From: a virus
Direction: 5' to 3' (one strand)
IMG/VR virus record: IMGVR_UViG_3300020573_000151
Location: 1-29,338 of that record
Length of the DNA stretch: 29,338 bases
Every line of letters starts with the position of its first letter. Positions within the stretch are counted from its first letter, which is position 1. Shown one piece after another: positions 7,524-13,045 of the stretch. Below the pieces are notes generated by a model. The model ran no database searches and was not told the origin of the DNA. It saw nothing but the letters and a program-made list of their open reading frames with translations. Made by a program: the position numbers and the translations under genes.

Positions 7524-8458
7524 TTTACCTCACACTCAATCATGATTTCAGTTAGACAAGCAACCAGATTTAGTTCTTGGTCAGCAACAAACGCTGCCTG
7601 ATACTGATACTTTGCCAGTGTAACAACAGCGGCAGGTATTGTTTCTGGCTTTAGATACTCATACAGGTTATCATACACGGAACGATAAATGCGTGATGGA
7701 TCAATGTCAGAGTTTAGCACAACCCACTTACGCATAGCGGTAAAGTCTTTACCCTTTAGTGCTTTGATTAGATCGTCAAGGCTGCGAACGCTGTCAAGTT
7801 GAGCAGCAAGACCAGCATCAATGCTTCCAGAAACAGAATACCGTTGTAGTTCATTGAGAGTCCTACGATAGTCTGGAAAATACTTTTCAACAACCTTGAC
7901 AAGGACTTGCTTATCATATTCAACACCTTCATCATTTAGGATTTGCTGTAGCCGCTTGAACATCTTCGAGGCCATGGAAGGTCTCTCGGTATTCTTCAAG
8001 GTAAAGTCAACGACGGAACATCTAGAATGAATAGCGTCTTTGATCTTTGCCTTGAAGTTACATGTGAAAATGAAAGAACAGTTGGACGAAAACTTTTCAA
8101 TAACGCCTCTAAGAGCATCTTGCGTATCTGGTGTAAGACCGTCGGCTTCGTCTAGAATGATAACCTTACGACCACCAGTTAGCGATACGGTTGACGCATA
8201 ACCCACAACCTTAGTTCTTAGAACATCGATACCTCTTTCTTCTGAGGAGTTGATGAAAAGATAGTTACAACCGATTTCATCACACATTGCCATAGCGGCT
8301 GTAGTTTTACCACAGCCAGCAGGACCTGATAGGAGAAGATTTGGAATCTCTCCGTCTTTTACATACTGTAGAAACGTTTTCTTGATGCGGTCAGGAAGAA
8401 CGCAATCCTCAACTTTGTGAGGACGATACTTCTCAACCCATAGAAATTCTTCACTCAT
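7520..8458 (-). CDS. 44: clamp loader large subunit, AAA+ ATPase (gp44-like)
   Basis: 312 aa (T4 gp44 319 aa). WVEKYRPHKVEDCVLP is the N-terminal signature of RFC-type loaders. Walker A GPAGCGKT is at 45-52, Walker B ILDEADG near 104-110, and SRC (arginine finger motif) near 145. The C-terminal collar helices are intact. It loads the gp45 clamp onto DNA and works with gp62, whose gene overlaps it by 4 nt. Its start is in turn coupled (4-nt overlap) to the 52-aa membrane-protein gene upstream. Confidence 0.96.
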   Translation of the reverse strand: MSEEFLWVEKYRPHKVEDCVLPDRIKKTFLQYVKDGEIPNLLLSGPAGCGKTTAAMAMCDEIGCNYLFINSSEERGIDVLRTKVVGYASTVSLTGGRKVIILDEADGLTPDTQDALRGVIEKFSSNCSFIFTCNFKAKIKDAIHSRCSVVDFTLKNTERPSMASKMFKRLQQILNDEGVEYDKQVLVKVVEKYFPDYRRTLNELQRYSVSGSIDAGLAAQLDSVRSLDDLIKALKGKDFTAMRKWVVLNSDIDPSRIYRSVYDNLYEYLKPETIPAAVVTLAKYQYQAAFVADQELNLVACLTEIMIECEVK

Positions 8459-8613
8459 TCATTGTCCTCATATCGCATAGCATTCATATACATTATAATA
8501 GAGATTAGAAGGAAAGGCAACCAATGATTGATATCGTTGTGATCAACAATCCAAAAATACATTGCCAAGATAAAGTCTATTGCTCCCATAATCTCAAAGA
8601 TTAGTGCCATCAT
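8455..8613 (-). CDS. small two-helix membrane protein, 52 aa
   Basis: Read directly: MMALIFEIMGAIDFILAMYF at the start, then WIVDHNDINHW and LPFLLISIIMYMNAM, ending RYEDNE. Two hydrophobic helices (about 3-23 and 31-46) flank a short polar loop DHNDINH, so a hairpin inner-membrane protein is likely. Both ends are coupled: its ATG overlaps the stop of the DsbA-like gene (ATGA) and its stop overlaps the gp44 start (ATGA). That argues strongly for a real gene. No function recognised. Confidence 0.75.
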   Translation of the reverse strand: MMALIFEIMGAIDFILAMYFWIVDHNDINHWLPFLLISIIMYMNAMRYEDNE

Positions 8614-8906
8614 GGTCCTGTCTTCCTCAAAACTTCATCATAGAAGGATTCAAACTGATTGTTCTCTTCCACTTCATCATTGAAGTTGGCCTTGAAATAT
8701 ACCTTGGCGAGACGACGGATCATCTTCTTATCAACACCGAGTTTATCAAATGTCTCGTTGATAATCTCCTTCTGGAGATCACGCTCGGCACCAACACGGG
8801 TCATGGAGTCATTCATCTCCATGATTGCCTTGCGAAGCACCTTCTTGTCTTCTGGAGAAAGAGCCTCAACAGAAGTAGTCGCACTATTATGACCGATCAT
8901 ACCCAT
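8610..8906 (-). CDS. dsbA: DsbA-like late-transcription accessory dsDNA-binding protein
   Basis: 98 aa (T4 DsbA 89 aa). The C-terminal half, LGVDKKMIRRLAKVYFKANF followed by EVEENNQFESFYDEVL, lines up with T4 DsbA LGVDGKMFNRLLALYHKDN...EVVELYDTVF. T4 DsbA binds DNA near late promoters and aids gp55/gp33-dependent transcription. Start ATG 8906 overlaps the upstream stop (TAATG) and has GAGGTGG before it. It lies close to gp45, which is also needed for late transcription. Confidence 0.82.
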   Translation of the reverse strand: MGMIGHNSATTSVEALSPEDKKVLRKAIMEMNDSMTRVGAERDLQKEIINETFDKLGVDKKMIRRLAKVYFKANFNDEVEENNQFESFYDEVLRKTGP

Positions 8907-9064
8907 TAGTCCACCTCAATGATTGCCGAAGGATTTACACAATTGTTGGCGACAGGAACACCGCCAGCATCAAGACATTTCTTATTCCACTTTGTATCCA
9001 TGATGATTAGATAGACCATCAAAATCGTCACTAGAGCCATAGGAACAAAAAAGAAACACTTCAT
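8906..9064 (-). CDS. small membrane protein, 52 aa, paralog A
   Basis: The start is taken at ATG 9064 (TAATG overlap with the preceding gene, GGAG 8 nt upstream) rather than an in-frame ATG 36 nt earlier. One N-terminal hydrophobic helix (about residues 3-23) is followed by a short polar tail with C30-L-DAGGVPV-ANN-C42-VNPSAIIE. It is the same length as, and clearly homologous to, the gene directly upstream (9064-9222), with both cysteines at identical positions. The tail, with a possible disulfide, is probably on the periplasmic side. Function unknown; small envelope proteins of this size in T4-like phages include lysis and superinfection-exclusion factors, but nothing here proves either. 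Confidence 0.85.
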   Translation of the reverse strand: MKCFFFVPMALVTILMVYLIIMDTKWNKKCLDAGGVPVANNCVNPSAIIEVD

Positions 9065-9222
9065 TACTTTGTCTCCACGATTGCCGAAGGATTGATACAA
9101 GTGGTTCCTACTAGAACGCCACCAGCATCTTTACATTCCTCTTCCACAACGCCAGCTCCATAAAACAAAACGAATATGAATGTGACAACGACACCTGCCA
9201 AGAAGTATAGAAATGATTTCAT
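9064..9222 (-). CDS. small membrane protein, 52 aa, paralog B
   Basis: Read directly: starts MKSFLYFLAGVVVTFIFVLF (one membrane helix), then YGAGVVEEE-C30-K-DAGGVLVGTT-C42-INPSAIVETK. Start ATG 9222 overlaps the clamp-gene stop (TAATG), with GGAG 8 nt upstream lying inside the clamp gene. Its stop overlaps the start of paralog A in the same way. A single N-terminal anchor with a compact two-cysteine tail is the likely fold. Function unknown. Confidence 0.85.
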   Translation of the reverse strand: MKSFLYFLAGVVVTFIFVLFYGAGVVEEECKDAGGVLVGTTCINPSAIVETK

Positions 9223-9875
9223 TACTTTGTCTCCAGTGCGATGAAATACTTTAGATTACCATTAGCATTCACAAACTTAGCAAAAGCACCTGCCTGAATC
9301 TCAACATTGTAATCATCAGGAAGCAACTTTAGATTTTCGGTCTTGAATGTGGCTGTGAAGTCTGAACCAGCATAGTCGCCAATCTTCATAACACCATCGT
9401 TAGATGTGTCGTTTGCCTTCTCATGAATCTTGAGAAGCAAAGTGCCTTCCTTGCCGACAACAGAAAGATTAGGTAGATTGATCATGGTTGCTACCTTTAG
9501 AAGTTTCTGTGAAGTAGCACTTGGTAGAGAGAACTTTGTGGTGATATCCTTGAGAACAAGTTCCTTATCTGGAGGAGTGATAACAAGATTGGTAGAACAA
9601 CCACGATAGAAAACTGATAGTTCACCATCATTTAGAACAACCAGATTATCACCAAATGAGATATCAGGATTCTTTAGAGTGGTAACGATACCTAGAAACT
9701 GATTTAGATCATAGATGCCAAACTCCTGCGGAATGTTATCTTCTAGAATCGCTTCCACAAGAATAGACTTTTCAGGTGAGATTGTTTTCTGAACTGTTCC
9801 TGCCTTTAGAACGACTCCGCTATTGATGGATGCGAAGTTCTTTAGAACGGAAAGGGTATTTTCACTTAGCTTCAT
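9222..9875 (-). CDS. 45: sliding clamp, DNA polymerase processivity factor (gp45-like)
   Basis: 217 aa (T4 gp45 228 aa). MKLSENTLSVLKNFASIN and the GVVLKAG, ILVEAILEDNIPQEFGIYDLNQFLGIV blocks match the N-terminal clamp domain of T4-type gp45; a second clamp-fold half follows. It forms the trimeric ring that tethers DNA polymerase and, in T4, activates late transcription with gp33/gp55. It has its own promoter (9904-9932) in the end of the dNMP kinase gene, and an AGGAG site before ATG 9875. Confidence 0.93.
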   Translation of the reverse strand: MKLSENTLSVLKNFASINSGVVLKAGTVQKTISPEKSILVEAILEDNIPQEFGIYDLNQFLGIVTTLKNPDISFGDNLVVLNDGELSVFYRGCSTNLVITPPDKELVLKDITTKFSLPSATSQKLLKVATMINLPNLSVVGKEGTLLLKIHEKANDTSNDGVMKIGDYAGSDFTATFKTENLKLLPDDYNVEIQAGAFAKFVNANGNLKYFIALETK

Positions 9876-9887
9876 TATATGCTCCTG

Positions 9888-10481
9888 TTAGAGTGTATGC
9901 ATCATTTTATATTCTTTTTCGAGACCTGTCAAGAGGTCTGAAACGCACATTTTCAGTTCATCAATGTTCTTATCATTATGAATAGTCCTGTCCGGTTCAT
10001 ATGAGTTCCATGCTGTCTCTGAAATATGCATCGTGGAAAGTTGTTCAGGCGTAGGATCTTCTCCACGTTTGACACGAACAAGGACACCACCGGCACTCCG
10101 AACGAAATCAATTTCATTAGGAAAACGAACGTCGGATATAACCACGTCTTGATATCCAGCAATGCGTTTCTCTAATGCGGCAATCCAAATGTTATCCGCA
10201 ATACCATGACGACATGCTTCGGTACCCATCTTCTGGAGAATGAGACGAGGAGTCACCTCATATCCAAACTTATGTGACCACCAAGGGTCAACCCTTTCAC
10301 GAAATGCTCTTGATGCGTTTGAGTCTCCTTCTAGTAGACCACGAGGCCATAGAAAGATAGATGCAACTGCATCCTTCAATGCGTCAGCAAAAGCAAACTG
10401 GTGATATCCATGGTGTCTCACAAGAATATCACCAACCGTGCCCTTGCCGGATCCAATGTACCCAACAAGACCTATGATCAT
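9888..10481 (-). CDS. 1: deoxynucleoside monophosphate kinase (gp1-like)
   Basis: 197 aa P-loop kinase. GYIGSGKGT (7-15) is the P-loop. FADALKDAVASIFLWPRGLLEGD, RVDPWWS and TPRLILQKMGTE are characteristic of phage dNMP kinases of the T4 gp1 family, and DVVISDVRFPNEIDFV is the Walker B-like strand. It phosphorylates dNMPs (in T4, dTMP, dGMP and hydroxymethyl-dCMP) to dNDPs for DNA synthesis. Start ATG overlaps the upstream GT stop (ATGA). Its last codons contain the clamp promoter. Confidence 0.9.
   Translation of the reverse strand: MIIGLVGYIGSGKGTVGDILVRHHGYHQFAFADALKDAVASIFLWPRGLLEGDSNASRAFRERVDPWWSHKFGYEVTPRLILQKMGTEACRHGIADNIWIAALEKRIAGYQDVVISDVRFPNEIDFVRSAGGVLVRVKRGEDPTPEQLSTMHISETAWNSYEPDRTIHNDKNIDELKMCVSDLLTGLEKEYKMMHTL
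9904..9932 (-). promoter_or_regulatory. sigma70-like promoter of the clamp gene
   Basis: Minus strand TTGACA (9932-9927), 17-nt spacer, TAAAAT (9909-9904). It lies inside the end of the dNMP kinase gene and would drive clamp, the small membrane proteins, DsbA-like, gp44, gp62 and regA. Confidence 0.8.
9922..9939. promoter_or_regulatory. inverted repeat over the clamp -35 box
   Basis: AGACCT (9922-9927), 6-nt centre, AGGTCT (9934-9939): a perfect 6-bp dyad centred on the -35 hexamer. It is an operator candidate; it also codes for the kinase C-terminus, so the dyad is not free of coding constraint. Confidence 0.5.
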
Positions 10482-11284
10482 CGTAGATTACCACTCAATG
10501 CTGCGACCGCTGGTAGATCACCTTGGAAGCCATATGTACCGACGTGGGTTGTCTTCATCCATGGACATAGCCAAACATGAAAGCCAATCTCACGGGCATA
10601 CTGACAGAACATATAATCTTCCGAAAGATAACGATGTGACTTTGGATCAATAACAGTATCAAAGAAAGCATGAATGTATCTTGAACCATCAAAGTTAGCC
10701 TGACCAACGTGATCTGGCTTATAATGAAGGTGTGGATATTCTTCCTGAAACTTATCAAAAACTTCACGCTTGACCATCATGAAGCCTGTTCCAATCTCCA
10801 TAACCTCAACAGGTTCCGTTACTCTAAAAGATGTTGTACCAGGAACCGGATTGAAAACGAAATCGCCAGTAATCTGATCTAGATCACCTGGATTGAACTT
10901 CTCGTTATCAACATTACGCTTTACAGCATTCACAATGTTTGACCAGTTGATTGACTTCTTTGGATATGGACCACCGATAATGTCACGGTCTAATGCCAAT
11001 AGAGCAAGAATGTCCTGTGGATTATACTGAATATCGGAGTCGATGAATAGTAGGTGAGTGCAGCCTGATCTTAGAAACTCGTCAACCAGATAGTTTCTAG
11101 CACGGGTGATTAGCGACTCATTAAAGATAAAAGAAAAGCGGCACTCGATGCCATACTGAATACATGTGGCTTGAAGGTCTAAACAAGCCTTAGCATAAAG
11201 TCCAAAACACTGACCGCCGTAACATGGGGTGGCAACGAATATTCTTTTCTTTCTTAGGTCTTCACTTGAAATTTTGATTTCCAT
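10478..11284 (-). CDS. GT-A fold glycosyltransferase
   Basis: 268 aa from ATG 11284, chosen over two upstream in-frame ATGs because GGAG lies 6-7 nt before it. RIFVATPCYGG is the first strand, THLLFIDSDIQY (around 85-96) the DxD metal site. LSEDYMFCQYAREIGF (about 222-237) is the E-D acceptor/catalytic region typical of phage GT-A transferases. It sits alone in the replication block, coupled by ATGA overlap to the dNMP kinase gene. That makes modification of nucleotides or DNA as plausible as surface-glycan work. Donor and acceptor unknown. Confidence 0.75.
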   Translation of the reverse strand: MEIKISSEDLRKKRIFVATPCYGGQCFGLYAKACLDLQATCIQYGIECRFSFIFNESLITRARNYLVDEFLRSGCTHLLFIDSDIQYNPQDILALLALDRDIIGGPYPKKSINWSNIVNAVKRNVDNEKFNPGDLDQITGDFVFNPVPGTTSFRVTEPVEVMEIGTGFMMVKREVFDKFQEEYPHLHYKPDHVGQANFDGSRYIHAFFDTVIDPKSHRYLSEDYMFCQYAREIGFHVWLCPWMKTTHVGTYGFQGDLPAVAALSGNLR

Positions 11285-11301
11285 ATTGTTCTCCATACAC
11301 G

Positions 11302-11335
11302 AATAGCGCAGGAGCAACTAAGCCCCTACGCTATT
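11302..11335 (-). promoter_or_regulatory. strong RNA hairpin before the GT gene
   Basis: Minus-strand RNA AAUAGCGUAGGGGC, loop UUAGUU, GCUCCUGCGCUAUU: a 14-bp stem with two G.U pairs that exist only on the minus strand. It lies between the small winged-helix gene stop (11356) and the GT ribosome site. A TATAAT (11341-11336) adjoins its 5' side with no good -35. There is no U-tract, so a 5'-UTR structure, attenuator or processing site fits better than a simple terminator. Confidence 0.65.
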
Positions 11336-11355
11336 ATATAGTTTAGTTTTTCGTA

Positions 11356-11577
11356 TTAGCCAGCAAAGCGATAGAAAGCAGTGCGGCGACCGTCTACGTC
11401 ACGATAGTTTGTATAGATTGTGTAATACTCACGAAGATCATAAACACGCTTGGAAACATTCTCACGAGGAACACGGGCTAGTGAAGCAACCTTATCGGCA
11501 GTAACACCAGCACCAGTGTTATACTTGCGAAGAACGTTCTCAATCTTCTCAATCTGAGACTTACGATTAGTAGCCAT
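11356..11577 (-). CDS. small winged-helix-like DNA-binding protein candidate, 73 aa
   Basis: The start is ATG 11577 with GGAG 9 nt before it; an ATG 15 nt upstream would place the ribosome site inside the gene. The pattern fits a small winged helix: SQIEKIENVLRKY (helix 1), VTADKVASLARVP (helix 2), RENVSKRVYDLREYY (recognition helix) and a beta wing YTNYRDVDGRRTAFYRF. It is basic, with no extra domain. It follows the MoxR gene, and its leader carries interlocked inverted repeats, so autoregulation or control of the MoxR/VWA genes is possible. Fold assignment is by pattern only. Confidence 0.65.
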   Translation of the reverse strand: MATNRKSQIEKIENVLRKYNTGAGVTADKVASLARVPRENVSKRVYDLREYYTIYTNYRDVDGRRTAFYRFAG

Positions 11578-11602
11578 TATATATTTCTCCATTCAAAGTT
11601 TT

Positions 11603-11653
11603 TGATGCTGGTGGTCGTGAAAGGAAAGGACCCGTGTATAACCACCAGCATCA
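11603..11653 (-). promoter_or_regulatory. leader inverted repeat A (13 bp)
   Basis: TGATGCTGGTGGT (11603-11615) and ACCACCAGCATCA (11641-11653) pair perfectly over 13 bp around a 25-nt loop. In the transcript of the winged-helix gene this is a strong 5'-UTR hairpin ending 25 nt before the start codon. Its loop carries CUUUCCUUUCACG, and its second arm shares a base with repeat B. Confidence 0.8.
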
Positions 11654-11669
11654 TTTTATTATACACGGG
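11631..11669 (-). promoter_or_regulatory. leader inverted repeat B (11 bp), interlocked with A
   Basis: CCCGTGTATAA (11631-11641) and TTATACACGGG (11659-11669) pair perfectly over 11 bp. One arm lies in the loop of repeat A and one outside it, so the two hairpins interlock (order B'-A'-B-A in RNA). They exclude each other or form a pseudoknot. The upstream arm contains the only good -10 hexamer here, so B may instead be an operator. Confidence 0.8.
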
Positions 11670-11687
11670 CATTCATTATAGAGTCAC
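11658..11687 (-). promoter_or_regulatory. weak promoter candidate for the winged-helix gene
   Basis: Minus strand GTGACT (11687-11682), 18-nt spacer, TATAAT (11663-11658). The -10 is perfect, the -35 matches four of six. A second TATAAT at 11680-11675 has no acceptable -35. If used, transcription would start near 11651 and lose one arm of repeat B. Confidence 0.4.
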
Positions 11688-11700
11688 AGCCATGCGACTC
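11681..11700 (-). terminator. hairpin after the MoxR-like gene
   Basis: Minus-strand RNA GAGUCGCA-UGGC-UGUGACUC: an 8-bp stem (one G.U) with a 4-nt loop, 35 nt beyond the MoxR stop. It is followed by UAUAAUG rather than a U-tract, so termination would be weak. It may separate MoxR from the next leader or be processed. Confidence 0.5.
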
Positions 11701-11734
11701 CGTTTTTGTCTATCTGTAAACCGTATTCATCTAT

Positions 11735-12958
11735 TCAGAAAGCAACTTCCTCACCAGTGATGGTTGCTTCCGGTTGCGGAACAGGTTGCGGATCAACGGT
11801 TTCATCGACTTTCTTATAGAGTTCCATAAACGCATTCTTAGTATCCACATCAAAGCGGTTGAGACAAAGTTCTATAGCCTTCATACGGTTCTGATTAAAG
11901 ATGGCAAATGCCTCGCAGATATGAACCAGACGGCGAGTGGAGATGATTTCAGACAAGGCACCTTCATAGAAGGACTTGCGAATAACATCTGCCCAAGTCA
12001 CCAACTTCTCAACAAATTCGGCACTCTCGATACCAGAAGCACCAAGAACATTGTTGAGGATTTTGGTTTCAATCTTAGTCGAAGGATATTCCTGTTCCAT
12101 CGTGATAGAGAAACGCTCAAGGAACGCTTCGTTCATAACGTTGGTGCCGATAAAGCGACCATCGTCGGAACCCTTACCCTTGGTATTCGCCGTAGCAATA
12201 ACGTTGAAACCATTTTCAGGATGGACAAGACGGTTAATCTTTTTGAGATAAACAGACTTGCCTTCGAGAACAGGCTGGAGACACATTAGCTTATTGGAGC
12301 CAAGGTCAACTTCGTCCAGAAGAAGAATAGCACCACGCTGCATGGCAACAATAACAGGACCATCCTGCCAGACAGTAGCACCATCGACAAGGCGGAAACC
12401 ACCAATAAGATCATCTTCGTCGGTTTCAATAGTAATATTGACACGGACGCACTCACGCTTTTCAACGGCACAAACCTGTTCGACCATCATCGTCTTACCG
12501 TTACCAGAAAGACCAGTAACGTAAGCAGGATAAAACTTCTTAGACTTGATGATAGAACGAACATCGCTAAAGTTACCGAACGGCACATAGCCATTCGCCT
12601 TTTCAGGCACTAGCGAAACCTCGGCAGAAGCAGAAGTGGAAGCCGCAGCCATAGCAATCGTAGAGGAAGGAGCCATAGCAACAACGGACTCAACAACAGG
12701 AATATCAGACTGGATCTTAGCAGTCTTACGAGGAGCAACCGTCTTTTCAGCAACGGGAGCAAGATTTACACCGTGATCGGTCAAAGCATAAACACCACGA
12801 CCAACACGGAGAGAGGGATCTTTCACAAGCCAAGCAGGATAAATACCATACTTTTCGTGAATGGTCAAAATTTGCTGACGGGTGATTTCACGAATGGCAC
12901 CAAACTCAAAGCGGACCTTGTCCAGAAACACAGAACGGTTATCGGTAGATTTAGCCAT
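11735..12958 (-). CDS. MoxR/CobS-like AAA+ ATPase
   Basis: 407 aa. The N-terminal 60 residues hold a small helical/wing module (REITRQQILTIHEKYGIYPAWL, RVGRGVYAL), then a Pro/Ala/Val-rich linker (70-120). The AAA+ core has Walker A GLSGNGKT (149-156), Walker B ILLLDEVD (211-218), sensor ATANTKGKG and the arginine-rich LERFSI segment of the CbbQ/NorQ/CobS group. Such ATPases remodel a client with a partner VWA protein; the partner gene is directly upstream here. Phage copies are often labelled cobalt chelatase CobS, but no cobalamin genes are seen, so that reaction is doubtful. It has its own consensus promoter (12996-13024), and its ribosome block is repeated before the VWA gene. Confidence 0.88.
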   Translation of the reverse strand: MAKSTDNRSVFLDKVRFEFGAIREITRQQILTIHEKYGIYPAWLVKDPSLRVGRGVYALTDHGVNLAPVAEKTVAPRKTAKIQSDIPVVESVVAMAPSSTIAMAAASTSASAEVSLVPEKANGYVPFGNFSDVRSIIKSKKFYPAYVTGLSGNGKTMMVEQVCAVEKRECVRVNITIETDEDDLIGGFRLVDGATVWQDGPVIVAMQRGAILLLDEVDLGSNKLMCLQPVLEGKSVYLKKINRLVHPENGFNVIATANTKGKGSDDGRFIGTNVMNEAFLERFSITMEQEYPSTKIETKILNNVLGASGIESAEFVEKLVTWADVIRKSFYEGALSEIISTRRLVHICEAFAIFNQNRMKAIELCLNRFDVDTKNAFMELYKKVDETVDPQPVPQPEATITGEEVAF

Positions 12959-12965
12959 ATCGAAA

Positions 12966-12984
12966 CTTTCCTTTCACGATTTTC
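12966..12984 (-). promoter_or_regulatory. MoxR ribosome-site block shared with the VWA gene
   Basis: GAAAATCGTGAAAGGA on the minus strand (12984-12969) is a 16-nt exact copy of the block before the VWA gene (15286-15271). TCGTGAAAGGAAAG (12979-12966) is also the exact complement of the loop of leader repeat A at 11615-11628. Confidence 0.75.
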
Positions 12985-12995
12985 GATTATGATGT

Positions 12996-13024
12996 ATTAT
13001 ACCACAAGGAAGGGATCTTGTCAA
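12996..13024 (-). promoter_or_regulatory. consensus sigma70-like promoter of the MoxR gene
   Basis: Minus strand TTGACA (13024-13019), 17-nt spacer, TATAAT (13001-12996): both hexamers and spacing are perfect. Confidence 0.92.
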
Positions 13025-13033
13025 CCCCTTCCT
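13007..13033. promoter_or_regulatory. inverted repeat around the MoxR -35 box
   Basis: AGGAAGGG (13007-13014), 11-nt centre, CCCTTCCT (13026-13033): a perfect 8-bp dyad with the -35 hexamer in its centre. It could be an operator, or the terminator stem of the VWA gene 13 nt upstream, though no U-tract follows. Confidence 0.6.
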
Positions 13034-13045
13034 AAGTCTTTGATT

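Larger units (their letters stand above)
8906..9222 (-). repeat. tandem duplication of a 159-nt gene
   Basis: Two 52-codon genes in direct repeat, 9222-9064 and 9064-8906. Both carry the ribosome-site block GGAGACAAAGTAATG and the 3' block encoding DAGGV...C-x-NPSAI, with the stretch GATTGCCGAAGGATT on the plus strand shared exactly. The hydrophobic N-terminal halves have diverged. It is an old duplication whose C-terminal part is under constraint. Confidence 0.85.

Noticed and set aside
8604-8909. 101-codon plus-strand open frame opposite the DsbA-like gene
   Set aside because: It mirrors a recognised minus-strand gene, has no ribosome site, and every supported gene is on the other strand.
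11681-11715. Plus-strand terminator (GAGTC...GACTC followed by CGTTTTTG)
   Set aside because: No plus-strand gene ends there, and the stem has a mismatch on the plus strand but a G.U pair on the minus strand, so it fits minus-strand RNA better.
11774-12289. 171-codon plus-strand open frame opposite the MoxR gene
   Set aside because: Antisense shadow of conserved AAA+ motifs; no promoter or ribosome site and no recognisable domain.
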